DNA of 64,000 nucleotides from the NCBI GenBank assembly GCA_920105625.2, contig OV050031.1, positions 6,303,501 through 6,367,500 on the forward strand, written 5' to 3'. Positions 1 to 12,089 of the stretch are shown here, piece by piece. Position numbers and translations under genes: made by a program. Within the stretch, counting starts at the first letter, position 1; each line of letters starts with the position of its first letter. The DNA is from Clusia tigrina. Lineage: Eukaryota > Arthropoda > Insecta > Diptera > Clusiidae. Under the pieces are notes generated by a model. It worked only from the letters and a program-made list of their open reading frames with translations, did not search any database and was not told the origin of the DNA.

Positions 1-592
1 TAACGAGCCACTCTCCTCTTCAGATATCTCACAATGGAAGGCAATTTTTCCCAATACAATATACATATTCGTATATGGCAAATTTCCCACATTTACCTAA
101 CCTATAACATAATGTCCCTAAGGCTTCAGTGATGTTTCTCTCGGACAGCCACATTTACCTTATAACAACACCTGACAATGCCACAAAATTGAACCTTAGC
201 TTCGAGTCATTCAAGAGTTCTTTTCAACTCACCCTCGCGGTACTTGTTTACTAACGGTCTCCTGGTTGTATTTAGTTTTAGATGGAGTTTACCACCCACT
301 TAGTGCTGCACTATCAAGTAACACGACTCTTTGGAAACACCTTTCGGTAAACATTCGAACCATTCAACCTGATGTGCCTAAGGATGGTGAAGTGGAGATA
401 TCAGAACACTTTTGGACTTTGGGCTCAACTAAACATAATATTATCACAGCCAACTCGGATACCGTTGATTGATATCTATCGTGTTTTATGCATGAAGACC
501 GAACAATTCTGCTTTCCTTGATACATCCAGGGGCTTTTCCTATATTTTGCAAATAGAAGCTGATTAGGCAGCACTTTGTTCAATGCAGTAGT
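1..592. other. Gene-free stretch, no recognisable feature
   Basis: AT-rich sequence with only short open frames (up to 68 codons) and no recognisable domain. The final part may belong to the decayed LINE that follows, but I cannot align it by eye. Confidence 0.4.
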
Positions 593-1360
593 TTGTTCAC
601 TGTTGAAAGTATGAATGTGGGACGTTTCAAGGTGTATCCGTCATATTCAGGACTTGACGTCAAAATAAATGAAATTCATTACATTGCTGGCTGGTTCATT
701 GATGGTGCAGGACATAGTGGAATAACTCTACAATGTGGTGTAGTTGGTTTTCCACCTTCAATAATTTGTTTGGCTCTCCCAGTTGCCAAGGGAAATAAGA
801 AGGCTGATAGCTTAGCTAGAAAGGCTGCGGCCGCTCCTTTCAACGGCCCTGAACCTTTTTGTGGACTATCATCCAATACCATTGGAGGTCTGCTGAAGAA
901 GTGTACAGATGCAAAGAGAAGTCAAACCTTGAAAACTCTTCCGGGATTAAGACAGTCCAAAGCTCTTCTGGGAGATTTTAATCCTAAAAGAGCTAAGAAG
1001 TTAATAAATATGCCTCGGAGTAAATTAAGAATCATCACAGGCATTTTAAGCGGACATTGTAGACTCATCTACCATATGAACAAGTTGGGTATATCTTCAG
1101 ATGCCATCTGTCGATTCTGTGGAGAAAGTGACGAAACCTCACTCCACCTGATCACAGACTGCGGACCATTGGCACATAATAGACTCAGGTGTTTTGGAGA
1201 ATATATCTTAGATATGAGCAAGATCCCTCAACTTGATTCCTCCAAAATATATGAATTCCTGTCGGAAATTAACCTGACAGAAGATTTATAGATGAGACTA
1301 TCCTCATAGGGGTATCACACTAGATCTTTCAGGTCGCAGTGTATAACACCCTTAAATATA
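593..1360 (+). mobile_element. LINE (non-LTR retrotransposon) 3' fragment, family A copy 1
   Basis: A 232-codon open frame (593-1291) carries the end of an RNase H domain (GNKKADSLARKA, around residues 67-78) and the Cys/His-rich tail typical of insect LINE ORF2 proteins (CRFCGESDETSLHLITDCG, residues 173-191). The first RNase H strand (FIDGAGHSGIT) lies too close to the GNKKAD block, so the middle of the domain appears deleted. The catalytic RT is absent, so this is a 5'-truncated dead copy. The non-coding 3' end to about 1360 (ATCACACTAGATCTTTCAGG) recurs on the minus strand at 38.4 and 49.0 kb. The open frame is a LINE remnant and not a host gene. The clade (I/Jockey/R1-like) is inferred. 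Confidence 0.85.
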
Positions 1361-1880
1361 TATATCTAATATGCTATCTATAATCCCAGTTGCCAAACTA
1401 AGGAGTGAACTGTGAACAAGGCACACACATTTATACACAACTGCTGTGCTTGTATGTGTGTAAAACCTTTTTAATGTTTCGACTGCTCCGGTTACCAAAT
1501 TTGTCGCTCTTCTGTATGTGTATCTTCTTCTTTCATGGCGCTACCGATGATCGGTCTTAGCCTTATTTGTGTCACCTGATAGAATAATTGCACTATGTGT
1601 ATTGATCACTCCGGTATAGAAGGTATAGTTTAAGGTTATCGCCATCGTATAGTTTGCATGAGAGAGAGGGAGAAACATTACGACTTTTCAAGTACAAATA
1701 CATATATCTGCCAGACTCTTATTGAGACAAAAAATTCGTTCTAAGCTCAGATCAACGTGATATTGACTCCAAGAATATAGGCATATGAAACAACTCTGGA
1801 ACAAAGCATTGGCGAAAGATTCTAGACTGTAGAGTTGTGGGATTTTTGCTAAAAACTGGAACACTTTATGCCAGCCTCTA
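1361..1880. other. Gene-free stretch
   Basis: No coding or RNA gene seen. It runs from the LINE 3' tail up to the AT microsatellite. Confidence 0.4.
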
Positions 1881-1882
1881 TA

Positions 1883-2175
<293 letters not shown>

Positions 2176-2845
2176 ATATATATATCGGTCTAAAATTCCA
2201 CAAAATGTCAAATTTAATAGCTGCATAAAATTCCTTGAAAATCGAACCTGTTTTCCATTTAAAGGGAATAATGAACCAAAAATATATTACCGTGAAATTT
2301 GTTATGGACTCAAGAAACCAAAATATATCACCGTGAAATTTGTATTAATGTTTTTTTTTACTATTGATTTATTAATGTTTCGCTTGATTACTTTATTATT
2401 CGGTATTCGCATTCGATGTTCAAGGAGAGTGGAAACTCGTATTCAGTATTCATATTAGCGTGCTGCTCAGTTGTTCCATATCCGCTCCTCTCTGGTAGGG
2501 GCATTGCTTAGAGTTCTTTTGGCAACACTGTAAACAGGATGTGGGCGGCAGGCAGTACGCCCCCAACTCGCGTGGATGTTTTTCATTTGCATTAAACGCA
2601 AATGTTAAAGCTTTAAGAGATTATATGTTTGTATGGTGAAAAGAAAGGAAGGGAGGTGGACGTTGGGTGATGTGACGCGTACGTGCTTTTCGTGCGTTGC
2701 GTAGGAAACTCACCAGCGTGGTGAGTTGTGGTTGCCCTATAAACAGCACACACAAACTCACACTGCTGCCTCCTGCCATCCGCGATGAAGCTCAACTGAC
2801 CAATTTGCAAATTAAATGCATTTGGCGTGTGATGGCAGTGGCGAT
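2176..2845. other. Gene-free stretch
   Basis: No supported gene. The sequence becomes less AT-rich after about 2480 but no exon or domain could be identified. Confidence 0.4.
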
Positions 2846-2955
2846 GGCGATGATGATGATGATGATGATGATTATGGTGGTGCTGATTTGGATGCCGATG
2901 ATGGTGTTGCCGCTGGTGTTGATGATGTTACCGATGAGCATCATCATATGATTTA
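2846..2955. repeat. Degenerate GAT/ATG trinucleotide repeat
   Basis: Runs of GATGATGATG with interruptions. It generates a Met-rich open frame that is not credible as a protein. Confidence 0.9.
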
Positions 2956-3309
2956 AATTTCGATGATATGCGCTCGAAACATCGCTCGCGCCTTTGTCAA
3001 TCGTTCCGTGGGATTCGGTTGGTCGGTTGGTGGCTCTGTTAACGCATGCCGCCCGTGGTTCTTGTTGGTGTTTGCATGGTAGTTGTTGTTTCTGCTGTTG
3101 TTGCTGGTAAATCGTAGTTTATCATTTTCATTTGCACGCCCCTTTCACGCACGCTGAATAATTTTGCTGGTGCTCGGCTCGGTTGTTCAATGAAACATTT
3201 TCTCCAACTCTTCAATTTATTTGGCTTTAGCGAAGTATTCTGTTGCACTTATTTCGCTCGTACGGCGCTGGTGTTGAGCGTTGCATGCAGCAGCGCAATT
3301 TGTGTAGCC

Positions 3310-3328
3310 TGCTGGGCTGAGTGACTGA

Positions 3329-3359
<31 letters not shown>

Positions 3360-3475
3360 CCTGGCTCCCTGGTTAGTGGGCTGGCTGGCGGGTTGGTGGG
3401 CTGGCTGCCTGGCTCCCTGGTTAGTGGGCTGGCTGGCGGGTTGGTGGGCTGGCTGCCAGGTTGCTCGGCTGGTTT
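3310..3475. repeat. CTGG-rich repeat with a duplicated block of about 47 bp
   Basis: A (CTGG)n run (about 3327-3358) is followed by two near-identical copies of a block containing CTGCCTGGCTCCCTGG and TTAGTGGGCTGGCTGG. The reverse-strand Pro/Ser/Gln-rich open frame is a product of the repeat. A related CAGC/CAGT run sits at 34.6 kb. Confidence 0.9.
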
Positions 3476-4469
3476 CGGTGAGAGGGTTTTCGTTTCGTTG
3501 TTCGGGCTGAATTTTTTATGCACCTGCAGTGTTGAGCTTTTTAATTGAGATGCGCTTTTTCACTTCCATTCACCTGATAGACTGGCCGACTGGTGTTTTT
3601 GTAGCTGTTGTTGTTGCTGTTGGTTGCTATTGCTGCCACATAAGTTCTGCGAACTGCGAGCTGAACTGACAATTATAAAATATACAAATAAATTCCATCC
3701 TTTTTTAATTAAAAAAAATGTGTCTTTTTATATTAAAGTGACAGAGAGAAATTAGGCAACTATAATTCCACTTCAGAATCAAGGCTATATGCTAATTGAA
3801 TAATAATACTGACGTCATCAATCTTATCACTTCCAAATGCCAAAAATGTAATCATGTCTGACAGGCTCTGGAAAACGAGTGCTAGGAATTGTGCTCAGCG
3901 GCATGAAGTTGTGGATATAAGGATTCAGAGATAGTGCTTTGTGGCGCCATGTGCACGAATTTGTAGGGCGGATATCGAGATAATGCCTTAATTGGGTATG
4001 AATCTAGGAGTCCACGCCTGCAAGGCTACACATGAAATGTTCTGTAGTTTAGTCAACTCGCACATTTTATTACAGAAATTAAGGAGAGAACTGGTGCAAC
4101 TTTTTAATAAATACTCTTTGGTTTCAGTGTATAGTGAACTTTTGGTCAGACTAAAACGACTCCAAAAAGGAACAAATCTCTTACAACATTCTTAGTCCTT
4201 GATAATGAAACAATTGCATTAGCAGTGAGGTGACCAACAATAAACAAGGCTTACTTCTAGCTGAGCTGTGATCATGATGTGGCGAATTTATCATATTCAT
4301 GAAGTTTACTTTCAGTAGAATATGTTTCGATTTACTACAGAAGTAGGATGGGCTGCCGTAGAGTAGAGCTGTACCACTCCCTAATCAATTAACCATTGAT
4401 ATCAGGACCTCAAATTAGCTTTATTTACAATGGAGCTTACGACTATTATATTGATGCATCAGAGTGCCT
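3476..4469. other. Gene-free stretch
   Basis: No domain, splice pattern or RNA structure recognised. Open frames are short (up to 67 codons). Confidence 0.4.
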
Positions 4470-4790
4470 GAATTCACTGCGATAGTCTCAGAAATTTTAT
4501 TAGAACGTCGAGATATATAAACGCGATTTCGTCAGGCAAATAATGGTTTTTGCAGCCTTGTCGAACTCCAGTAGTAACTAGTATACGACCACTCAGCTCC
4601 TTTTTATGCAAGATGCGACAGCTAGCGTTGGTGTATAATGCTAGGACTAGCTCGATTAGGGGTTTTGGTACACTTTTACATACCAATGCATTTCAAATCG
4701 CATGATGGTGAAGAGTATCGAATGCTTTTTGGAAATCGATGAAGATAAGGTAGAGAGGAGATCGCCATTCTGCCGACTACTCTACTCTTA
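4470..4790 (-). mobile_element. Non-LTR reverse transcriptase fragment
   Basis: On the minus strand the sequence reads FIDFQKAFDTLHH (RT motif A, with the catalytic Asp region) near 4750-4700, and then a GVRQGC block (motif B region) near 4560, joined by a decayed frame with at least one stop. It is a dead piece of a LINE RT domain. A fragment of a LINE C-terminus lies in the opposite orientation directly next to it. Confidence 0.8.
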
Positions 4791-5080
4791 CTCTGTAACC
4801 AGACACCAATGCGCCTGGAAATCCTGAAAAGGAAATTGGGCTGGCTCGGGCACGTGTTAAGAAGAGACCAAACCGACATCACCCGCAGCGCAATCGACTG
4901 GAACCCTCAAGGCAGCCGTCGGAGAGGCAGGCCATTACTGACCTAGAGGAGGAGTCTGGAAGCTGACGTATTCAGGACCAACAAAACCTGGAGTAAAATC
5001 AAGAGGCTGGCGCATGACAGAGGGAAATGGAGGAACCTTGTTGCGGCCCTTTGCTCCCCCGCGGAGCCGTAGGACCATAT
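4790..5080 (+). mobile_element. LINE ORF C-terminal fragment (GHVLRR-type), opposite orientation
   Basis: The plus strand reads RLEILKRKLGWLGHVLRRDQ, then WNPQGSRRRGRP and KIKRLAHDRGKWRNLVAALC. This is the C-terminal block seen after the RT domain in several animal LINE clades. One in-frame stop is visible after the GRP block. It lies head-to-head with the minus-strand RT fragment, which implies a rearrangement or two insertions. Confidence 0.75.
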
Positions 5081-7030
5081 ATAGATATTGTTGTATATAC
5101 ATAGATACATGCGATTTCGTCTTATTTTGCTAATCATCATATCCTAGCGCCCGCTGGGACCGGCTTCATACAAAGAAGATGAGACCCACATGAGTTCAGC
5201 GGCTGCTATTGTCTGCAGTTACTTTTCTACATAGTTCTAGTTATTGATGGGCATATTTTTACAGGAGTTGTTTTAAGCAATGACTCTTAGCATATTCTAT
5301 CTGATCCTAAGTGGGTGTAAGGAGGCCAGGCATTCGTAATATTTTGTAGATAGTTAATGCTGTCCACTAGTTAATGCTGTGCAACATTGAATACTGATAA
5401 AAGTTTCCGATTATGAACCCTTCCGCAGGTTTTCCGCAAAGCACAGTTTTGGCAGCAGGAAGAATGTTCAAGATATATCCAATGTTTCAATAGGATTCTT
5501 AGTTACTAAAGTGCAGTTCTGTTAGATTCAACATCCAGTATTAATACCCACAATTTTTTCATCATTTACAGTCCATCCACTTAGGATTTCTTATTCTCAT
5601 TTTGGTTGTTAAGTAATGGGAACCGATCACTGTAAGTCAACGAGTTTTGCTATTCATTCCCACTTCGGGACATAGAAGAAAATTGTTGATATACGAGCAT
5701 AAAATTGCTGATATCTTCACAATTTTATGTAATATACCACTCCGTATTGCTCTCTTGTTTCTGCATTATATTAACTCAGAGAATTATCAGACAGTTCTGG
5801 TCACATTACAACACCCCCTGACTCTTCATTTGCATTCCAATGAGGGAATTGTGGGAGGACTTCTTCGATACACAGGTTTATAAAATGAGAAGGTGAAGTC
5901 GGGTTTTCTTTCTGGACAAGCGGTCCGCTTGCAGTAGAAATAGTTGTATGCTGTGCTTGGTGGGATTTGACGGCAGGCTGGGAACATGGTTTGGCTATTA
6001 TTGTAGTAGATGGGTAGTTTCCACTAGTTGATTAGCAAGTACAGTAACTTGCTATTTGCTGTGGAAATTTATTTTGTTTGTGAGTAAGCGTGAATGTGTG
6101 GACGAATGATTGGGTGAGAGACGCTGTGCTGGTAAAGAGCTACCCCGATCGAGTGTGGTGGAATAACGTGGGAAGAACGTGAAGGTCGAGTTGGACAATG
6201 AAGCATATAAGGGAGAAGGGAGACAGGAATTAGTTCTTTTTGAATAGAGATCTTGAGGGCAACTTTTGAAGTGTGAGAAGTGCAGAAACTTTTAAAATAA
6301 GGACAAGTGTGCGATACGATTCCTCGGAAGTGACGAAGATTGTTAAATAATTCAACGAGGATCTAGTTTGACGCTTACTCTGTAGTTTTGTGAAAACCAG
6401 TACAGCGAAAGCTGATAAAAAATAAAGACGAACAAACTCAGCTGCGGCATCCTCCGAGAAAAAAAGACCAGCAGCAGGACCGCCCGCCACCTCCAATAAC
6501 ATTTATATAAAAAAAAAGGAAAAAGATAAATGTAGAGTAGGAGATAAGTGAAAATAGAACAAGTGTAAAATAAGATATAAGTAAAAATAGAGTTAAATAA
6601 AATAGTTGGAGATTAATTCAAAGTACATATTTAGAAGTCATTAATTTAAGTATGAAGAGATAGCGAGTTACGGTAGGGGGAGGGGTCCCATCATGGCTGG
6701 AGGGAGCCGCGTACAAATGGAGCGAAAAGATGAGTTGTTTGAAACACTAATGGGGGGATTGTGAATTATAGTCCAGCCTTGATGCAGTGTGGCGCGGAGT
6801 TAGTCGTGGTCACCACACTGCATAGGATGACTACGGTTGGTAACAAAGTATAAAAAATGCTTGGCTATGTAGAGAGAATTGTTTCTCAATACAATAGCCG
6901 GCAAATGTTATTATGAGGTCCTTTAATAATTTTACCAGACTACATAATAACATTTCTACCGATTAGTAAGTAATAAGTATATACTCGTATATCGATGGCA
7001 TTGTACAATAGACATTTTATATTTAAAAGG
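5081..7030. other. Gene-free stretch; possible old LTR-retroelement sequence
   Basis: No protein domain seen. 6230-6530 and 6640-6940 look like retroelement non-coding sequence: a purine tract GGTAGGGGGAGGGGTCCC near 6673, and an inverted pair GATGCAGTGTGG / CCACACTGCAT near 6783 and 6816. No LTR pair, primer-binding site or integrase could be found, so this is only a suggestion. Confidence 0.25.
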
Positions 7031-7036
7031 TTTATA

Positions 7037-7978
7037 TAGGGTCCGCCAAATAACTTTTTTTTTTGAAACAGGGCGCAAAAGATCGAGTGTAGCTTCGGAT
7101 GTGTGGCACGTAGCGCCGTCCTGTTGAAACCAAATGTTGCCAATATCCTCCTCTTCAATTTTTGTGAACAAAAATTCGTTCAACATGGCCCGATAACGAT
7201 CGCCATTGGCTGTAACGGCCACTCCTTGCTCATTTTCGAAGAAAAATGGCCCAATTATGCCTCTGGACCAAAATCCGCACCAAACAGTGACTCGTTTTGG
7301 GTGCATCGGCTTTTCAATGTATGCGTGCGGGTTTTCTGTGCCCCAAATGCGACAATTTAGCTTGTTTACATACCCGCCAAGATCAAAATGAGCTTCATTT
7401 TTTCGGTAAAATCGGCATCTTCTGTAAGTCGATCGCAGGCCCACTTAGCGAAGCGAAAACGCATTGGATGGTCAGTTGGCTTCAACTCCTGAACCAATTG
7501 GACTTTGTATGGCGTCATACCAAGGTCTTTATGCAAAATTCGTCTCAATGATGTCTCCGAAATGTTCAATTGTTGAGAACGACGGTGAATTGATGTTGAT
7601 GGCGCTTCACGCACACTTTCTGCCACAGCAGCAATATTCTCGGGTGTACGCACTGTTTTTGGCTTTTCACGCTTTGGTTTATCGATGAGGATGCCAGTTT
7701 CTTTCACTTTTTCCACAAGATAACGAACATACGGAGCTGACGGTGCTTCTCTTCTTTCAAAATCCGTACGCAATTTTCGCACACATTCTGCAACATTACC
7801 ATGATTTTCAAAGTAATGTCGCAATATTTCCCAGCGTTGTTCAAGCGTATACACAACTATATTCGTTCAGCGGAAGGATAAAACTAATTATCTGTCAAAT
7901 CAGACATGAGCTAAGTGTTACCATTCCCGAAATAAGCACTACTTGATAAAAAAAAAAAACGTTATATGGCGGACCCGT
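7037..7978 (-). mobile_element. Mariner-like element, internally deleted, with both TIRs
   Basis: The terminal inverted repeats share GGGTCCGCCAWATAAC followed by a T-run (left 7039-7064; right, inverted, about 7948-7976). Each is bordered by TA (7035-7036 and 7979-7980), the target duplication expected for Tc1/mariner. The span of about 0.94 kb is shorter than the roughly 1.3 kb expected for a full element of this kind, and the missing part is the 3' third of the transposase. Confidence 0.9.
7069..7854 (-). pseudogene. Mariner transposase, frameshifted and 3'-truncated
   Basis: Reading starts at the Met at 7854 (MYTLEQRWEILRHYFENHG) with paired helix-turn-helix DNA-binding domains over about 120 residues. 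Frame 1 stays open to about 7390 (CDRLTEDADFTEK) and then fails. Frame 2 resumes near 7400 with EAHFDLGGYVNK, WCGFWSRGIIGPFFFE and WFQQDGATCHT (the second catalytic Asp block) down to about 7080. At the junction the residues expected to hold the first catalytic Asp (the SDE before AHF) are missing, which points to a small frame-breaking deletion. The third catalytic Asp region and C-terminus are gone and the left TIR follows directly. The copy cannot encode active transposase. Confidence 0.92.
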
Positions 7979-7980
7979 TA

Positions 7981-9113
7981 CATACATAAATATTAAAAAA
8001 ATTTATAATTAGCTTATGTCTATAAGGGGTTCAGGGAAAGAGAGAGTACTAGCAACAAGGACCTTCGACTCGAGTCAGAAAATTAGATATTAATATGAAA
8101 AAGAAACTCTCTGTTAATGAACCATATTTTTAAAATTAAGTTTATAAATGTGAGACTTTTAAATATTTAATAAACAAATAAGAGATTCAAAAATGACAAT
8201 ATCGGGAAGGTACTTTAACCTTCTTTCAACGTTATTGCTAAGCTATAATAAAAGGACTTTGAATTTAATTTCAAGCAGACATCTTTAAAGCTTACAGAAG
8301 TACTTTAGTTACTTACATGAGAATTGTATTAGGGAAGTGAATGGGTTAGACTTGTTAGTGTTCAGTAGAAGTATAAGTGCTGCAATCCCTCCCCCCTCAA
8401 CGTATAAGTGCTGGTGTCGTCCCCCACGCCGGTTTCATACAAGTTGTTCCAGTGCATTACACACGTGTAGGTAACTTGGAAATGTGTGGTTTTACCGGAC
8501 GGTGAAGTTGTCAAACACTCCCTGTAATTAGGTGTTTTCCCCAGCAATGGCCCGTGTGATCTGAGCAAACTCAAAGGGAACATAAACTAGCAATTGCCAC
8601 TCACTCCTCTTATACTCTAACCACTTATAATTTCCTAAGCGAAAGCGGTAATTCGAGGACCAAATCAATTCTGGATCATATTAAAGGGTTGTTCGTGGTG
8701 GATGATATAGAAATTTGCATATGTTTTCTTGTAATTATAATAATACTCGGTCATAACAATGTTACACTTTCCTTCTTTTGTGTTGATATCGTGCTCTTTT
8801 CTAAACTGCGACCAAACCTGAGTAAGGACTGTGATTTATATTCTTAACTAGGTGTACATTGAATGGATCATAATAAAAACTTTTCTACCTAAGTCTTGGA
8901 ACTGTACATATACATCACAGGTCGAACATCTCTTAGAACTTGCTACCACTCGAAGATTAGTATTTTTTCAATGCAGTTGGTGGATAATACTAGAACCATA
9001 AAGACAATTTTCTTTTTTAATAAATCCTTAATCCTTAATAATAGTAGGTAAGAATTGATTCCAATACTTCGCTGTGTTCGTTGCTAGCGTAATAGCAATC
9101 TCAGCTATATGTG
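7981..9113. other. Gene-free stretch
   Basis: AT-rich with no recognisable coding or RNA feature. Confidence 0.4.
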
Positions 9114-9121
9114 CTCTAAAC

Positions 9122-9300
9122 CAGAGAACACAGAGAAAAAAAACCTCTTTTCCCTCGCCAGCGTCAGTAGCGGACACACCACGATTTTGAGTAAATTCAC
9201 CACGATTCTGATTGGATTCACCACGATTTTCAGTGAATTCGTGTACAACGTCCGTCTGCTTTGGCGTTTGACGTTTAAGTTTCTTTCTCTGTGTTCTCTG
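9122..9300 (+). mobile_element. hAT-type MITE, family 1 copy 1
   Basis: A 179-bp element with terminal inverted repeats CAGAGAACACAGAGAAA / TTTCTCTGTGTTCTCTG, flanked by a perfect 8-bp direct repeat CTCTAAAC (9114-9121 and 9301-9308). The CAGAG start and 8-bp duplication are hAT hallmarks. The interior holds about three copies of a 21-bp unit with core TTCACCACGATTTTGAGTG. There is no transposase, so it is nonautonomous. The short open frames across it are not genes. Confidence 0.9.
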
Positions 9301-9308
9301 CTCTAAAC

Positions 9309-9839
9309 AACGTACTCTTATCCCACATGATTGACAGCGTGTAAACTTAACTGTAGGGTGCTCTCTCGTGATTGTCTCTCGTATTGACTTCGGTGAAAAT
9401 CTTTTTAGGCGGTTGCTCTCTCGCGCTCTGCTCGGCAATGTGCACTCCTAAATTGGCTTCAGTCTTTGTGATAGTATGGTCATTCAAGGAAAGTATCATA
9501 AACTTGTCGGCCATGAGTTTCTGTTCATCCCTTTTAGTGCGAGTGAAGTCCCAAGCGATTCGCCATTCTAATTATTTTCCAACAAAAAATAGCGTTAAAT
9601 CAAAAAAGACGTTAAATCAATGCTTTCTAGAAAGCTAGCCGCACGTCCGGAAATTTGATGGCAATATTGTAAATTTTATATGAAAAATGTCTTATTCTAT
9701 GCACAAACCATGAAAATTTCCGACTTGTCAGCACAGTCCCTCAATTGTGGAAACAAACCAATCGCAACTCGTTAAAAATAACGATTTGCTTAATTTGTTT
9801 GATTCGAAGCCATATTCCATATTTTAAAATAAGCCGCAC
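9309..9839. other. Gene-free stretch
   Basis: No feature recognised between the MITE and the LINE fragment. Confidence 0.4.
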
Positions 9840-10440
9840 TTAGGCAGTCAAAAGGATATTCCAGGGAACTAGAAAGTGGATGAACTAGCATCAGTGGGCA
9901 CAGATTCAATACTCAAGGTCAAACCTCTATATTGCCAAAGCTATATAAAAGCTGCAAATAAACGGAATATCCTTAGATATAGTGCTGGTCTGAAAGAGTA
10001 GGATGCAAAATAGTCAGACAAACCTAGCCTGAAATAAATGTGAAGCTCCCAAAAAATCTACTATCCTTAAGTAGACAAAATATAGATACCGTCATAAGCG
10101 TCATAATTGGACACTGGACTCTAGGTACTCACAGCAGGAGATAAGAAATCTTCGGAGGAGTTGCATGGATGAGGGGAAGCAGGAGTCGAACAGCTGATCA
10201 GCAGGAGTTCAGTGCTGTCCAAAAGAAGAAATACTTTCCTGTGCGACTACTTCCTAGACCACCTGAGGGACATTTCGAACAAACATATAGGCTCCATCAA
10301 TGGCTTTATCAAAAGCTCCAAATGGTTGGATATTTATAAGGTAATTGAACTTGTGCCTCATGCGATATTTCAAAAGGCTAATCCAGGCCTAAGTGTGCTT
10401 TTTATCAGCCTCTCAACCTACCTAGCTAGCGAGAAGACAC
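9840..10440 (+). mobile_element. LINE RNase H/C-terminal fragment, family B copy 1
   Basis: Begins at the RNase H block (GATATTCCAGGGAACT, encoding the D-I-P-G-N motif). It runs through the Cys/His tail region and the 3' end (CTTTATCAAAAGCTCCAAATG; CTCATGCGATATTTC). The same sequence order occurs at 36.2-37.3 kb (+) and 20.96-21.6 kb (-). Multiple frame breaks make it a relic. The 81-codon open frame at 10212-10457 is its decayed C-terminus. Confidence 0.8.
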
Positions 10441-11190
10441 TGACGAGGGTTTTATAAATTTAACGGGGTTGGTAATTGAAGTGATATTTATGCATATAAA
10501 GGACTATAATTGCTTTTTACTGATCTTAGTGTTATGATTAGGATTGTTGGTGATAAGTGCTTACAATTGAAGCCATCGACTCATAGATAGTGTCTTATAA
10601 AATGAAGCATTAGAAGTCCATGTTCTGTCTGGGACACGTTTGCGCGACCTCATCAGTCACTCACCACTGCTTACCATTAAACCACGTGACGCCGAATTTA
10701 ATTAATGTTTTTTATTATATAATAACTAAAAAAAACAACAATACGACGACAGTTTACTAATACATATGTCAACATTTTTCTTTTATCCTACCTTAGCTTC
10801 CACCACCAAAATGTAGTTAAAGTAATAAATAGCCAACACAATTTACGAATAGCATTCTGGTTAATGAGTTCCCCTTCCATTAACGTTTAAGGTAATAAAT
10901 AGTGTGGGGAGATATTGAGCTGTAAAACTCATTAAATGCACAAGCCGAGTGGACTCAAGTCGACGAAGAAAGGACATCATTGTGCTGATCCAAGAAATGT
11001 GGAACATTTAGCGGGAACTTCTTTAGTTGCAGCCTGAGAATTGGTTCCATTTCATTTGGGGAAGGCGAAGGTACTTTGTTTGAAGTGGATACTTGGGCCA
11101 GCTAACAATACCAGTTCTTCTCTGGAAATCATCTCTTAGAAGTGCAGCGTGATCATGGGCTGGAAAAACTGTGGTTTATTTGGGCCGTTC
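10441..11190. other. Gene-free stretch
   Basis: AT-rich with no supported feature before the minisatellite. Confidence 0.4.
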
Positions 11191-11194
11191 ACAC

Positions 11195-12015
11195 AGTCTC
11201 CCTCAAACGCATTGTTGGGTCTTTCATAGAGTCTCAGAGTGGGTCCTTCACAAAGTCTCAGAGTGGGCCGTTCACAACGTCTCACAGAGGGTTCTTCACA
11301 AAGTCTACTAAAGCGAGTCCTTCATTAAGTCTCATAGTGAGTCCTTCACTAAGTCTCACACTGGGTCTTTCACAAAGTCTCACAGCGCGTCCTTCACTAC
11401 GTCTCACAGTGGATCCTTCACTAAGTCTCATAGTGGGTCCTTCACAAAGTCTCACAGAGGACACTTCCAAAAGTCTCACAGTAAGTCCTTCACTAAGTCT
11501 CACAATGGTCCTTTCACAAACTCTCACAGTGGGCCCTTCTTACCTTGTACATACACAGAAATGGCTACCTGGGTCCGTCACAAATTTTCACAGTGGGTTC
11601 TTCACAAAGTCTCACAGTGGGTTCTTCACAAAGTCTCACAGTGAGTTCTTCACAAAGTCTCATAGCCGGCCATTCAAAAATTCTCACAGTGGGCCCTTCT
11701 TACCTTGTACATACACAGAAATGGCTACCTGGGTCCGTCACAAATTCTCAGTAGGTCCGACACAAAGTGTCACAGTGAACTCTTCACAAAATCTCACAGT
11801 GAGTCCTTGTTCCCCTGTACATATATAGAAATGGTCTACTTGGTCTATCACAAATTCTCACAGTGGGTTCTTCTGAAAGTCTCACAGAGGGCCCTTGCTA
11901 ACCTGTACATACACAAAAATGGCCTGCCTGTGTCCGTCACAAAGTCTCACTGTGATTTCGTTACAAAGTCTCACAGTGGGTCCTTCACAAACTCCCACAG
12001 TGGGCCCTTGTTACC
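11195..12015 (+). repeat. 24-bp minisatellite with a 161-bp higher-order unit
   Basis: Tandem units close to GTCTCACAGTGGGTCCTTC plus ACAAA (24 bp) repeat about 30 times with substitutions. A longer insert (TACCTTGTACATACACAGAA and following) recurs at about 11535 and 11696, 161 bp apart, with decayed versions near 11807, 11895 and 12010. The unit is 8 codons long, so a 228-codon Ser/Thr-rich frame stays open by arithmetic. I see no domain, splice signals or start context supporting a gene. Confidence 0.9.
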
Positions 12016-12089
12016 CTATACATATACAGAAATACTATATTCCTTCGCTGATTCGTTAATTCGCCGTTTAACTGCAGTGGAGTGAGAAT

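Noticed and set aside
593..1291. 232-codon frame as a host gene
   Set aside because: Contents are LINE RNase H and Cys/His tail, and the same sequence occurs twice more in the window as broken copies.
11142..11828. 228-codon Ser/Thr-rich frame that could pass for a mucin-like protein
   Set aside because: The 24-bp unit is a multiple of three, so frames stay open automatically. No signal peptide or cysteine pattern seen.
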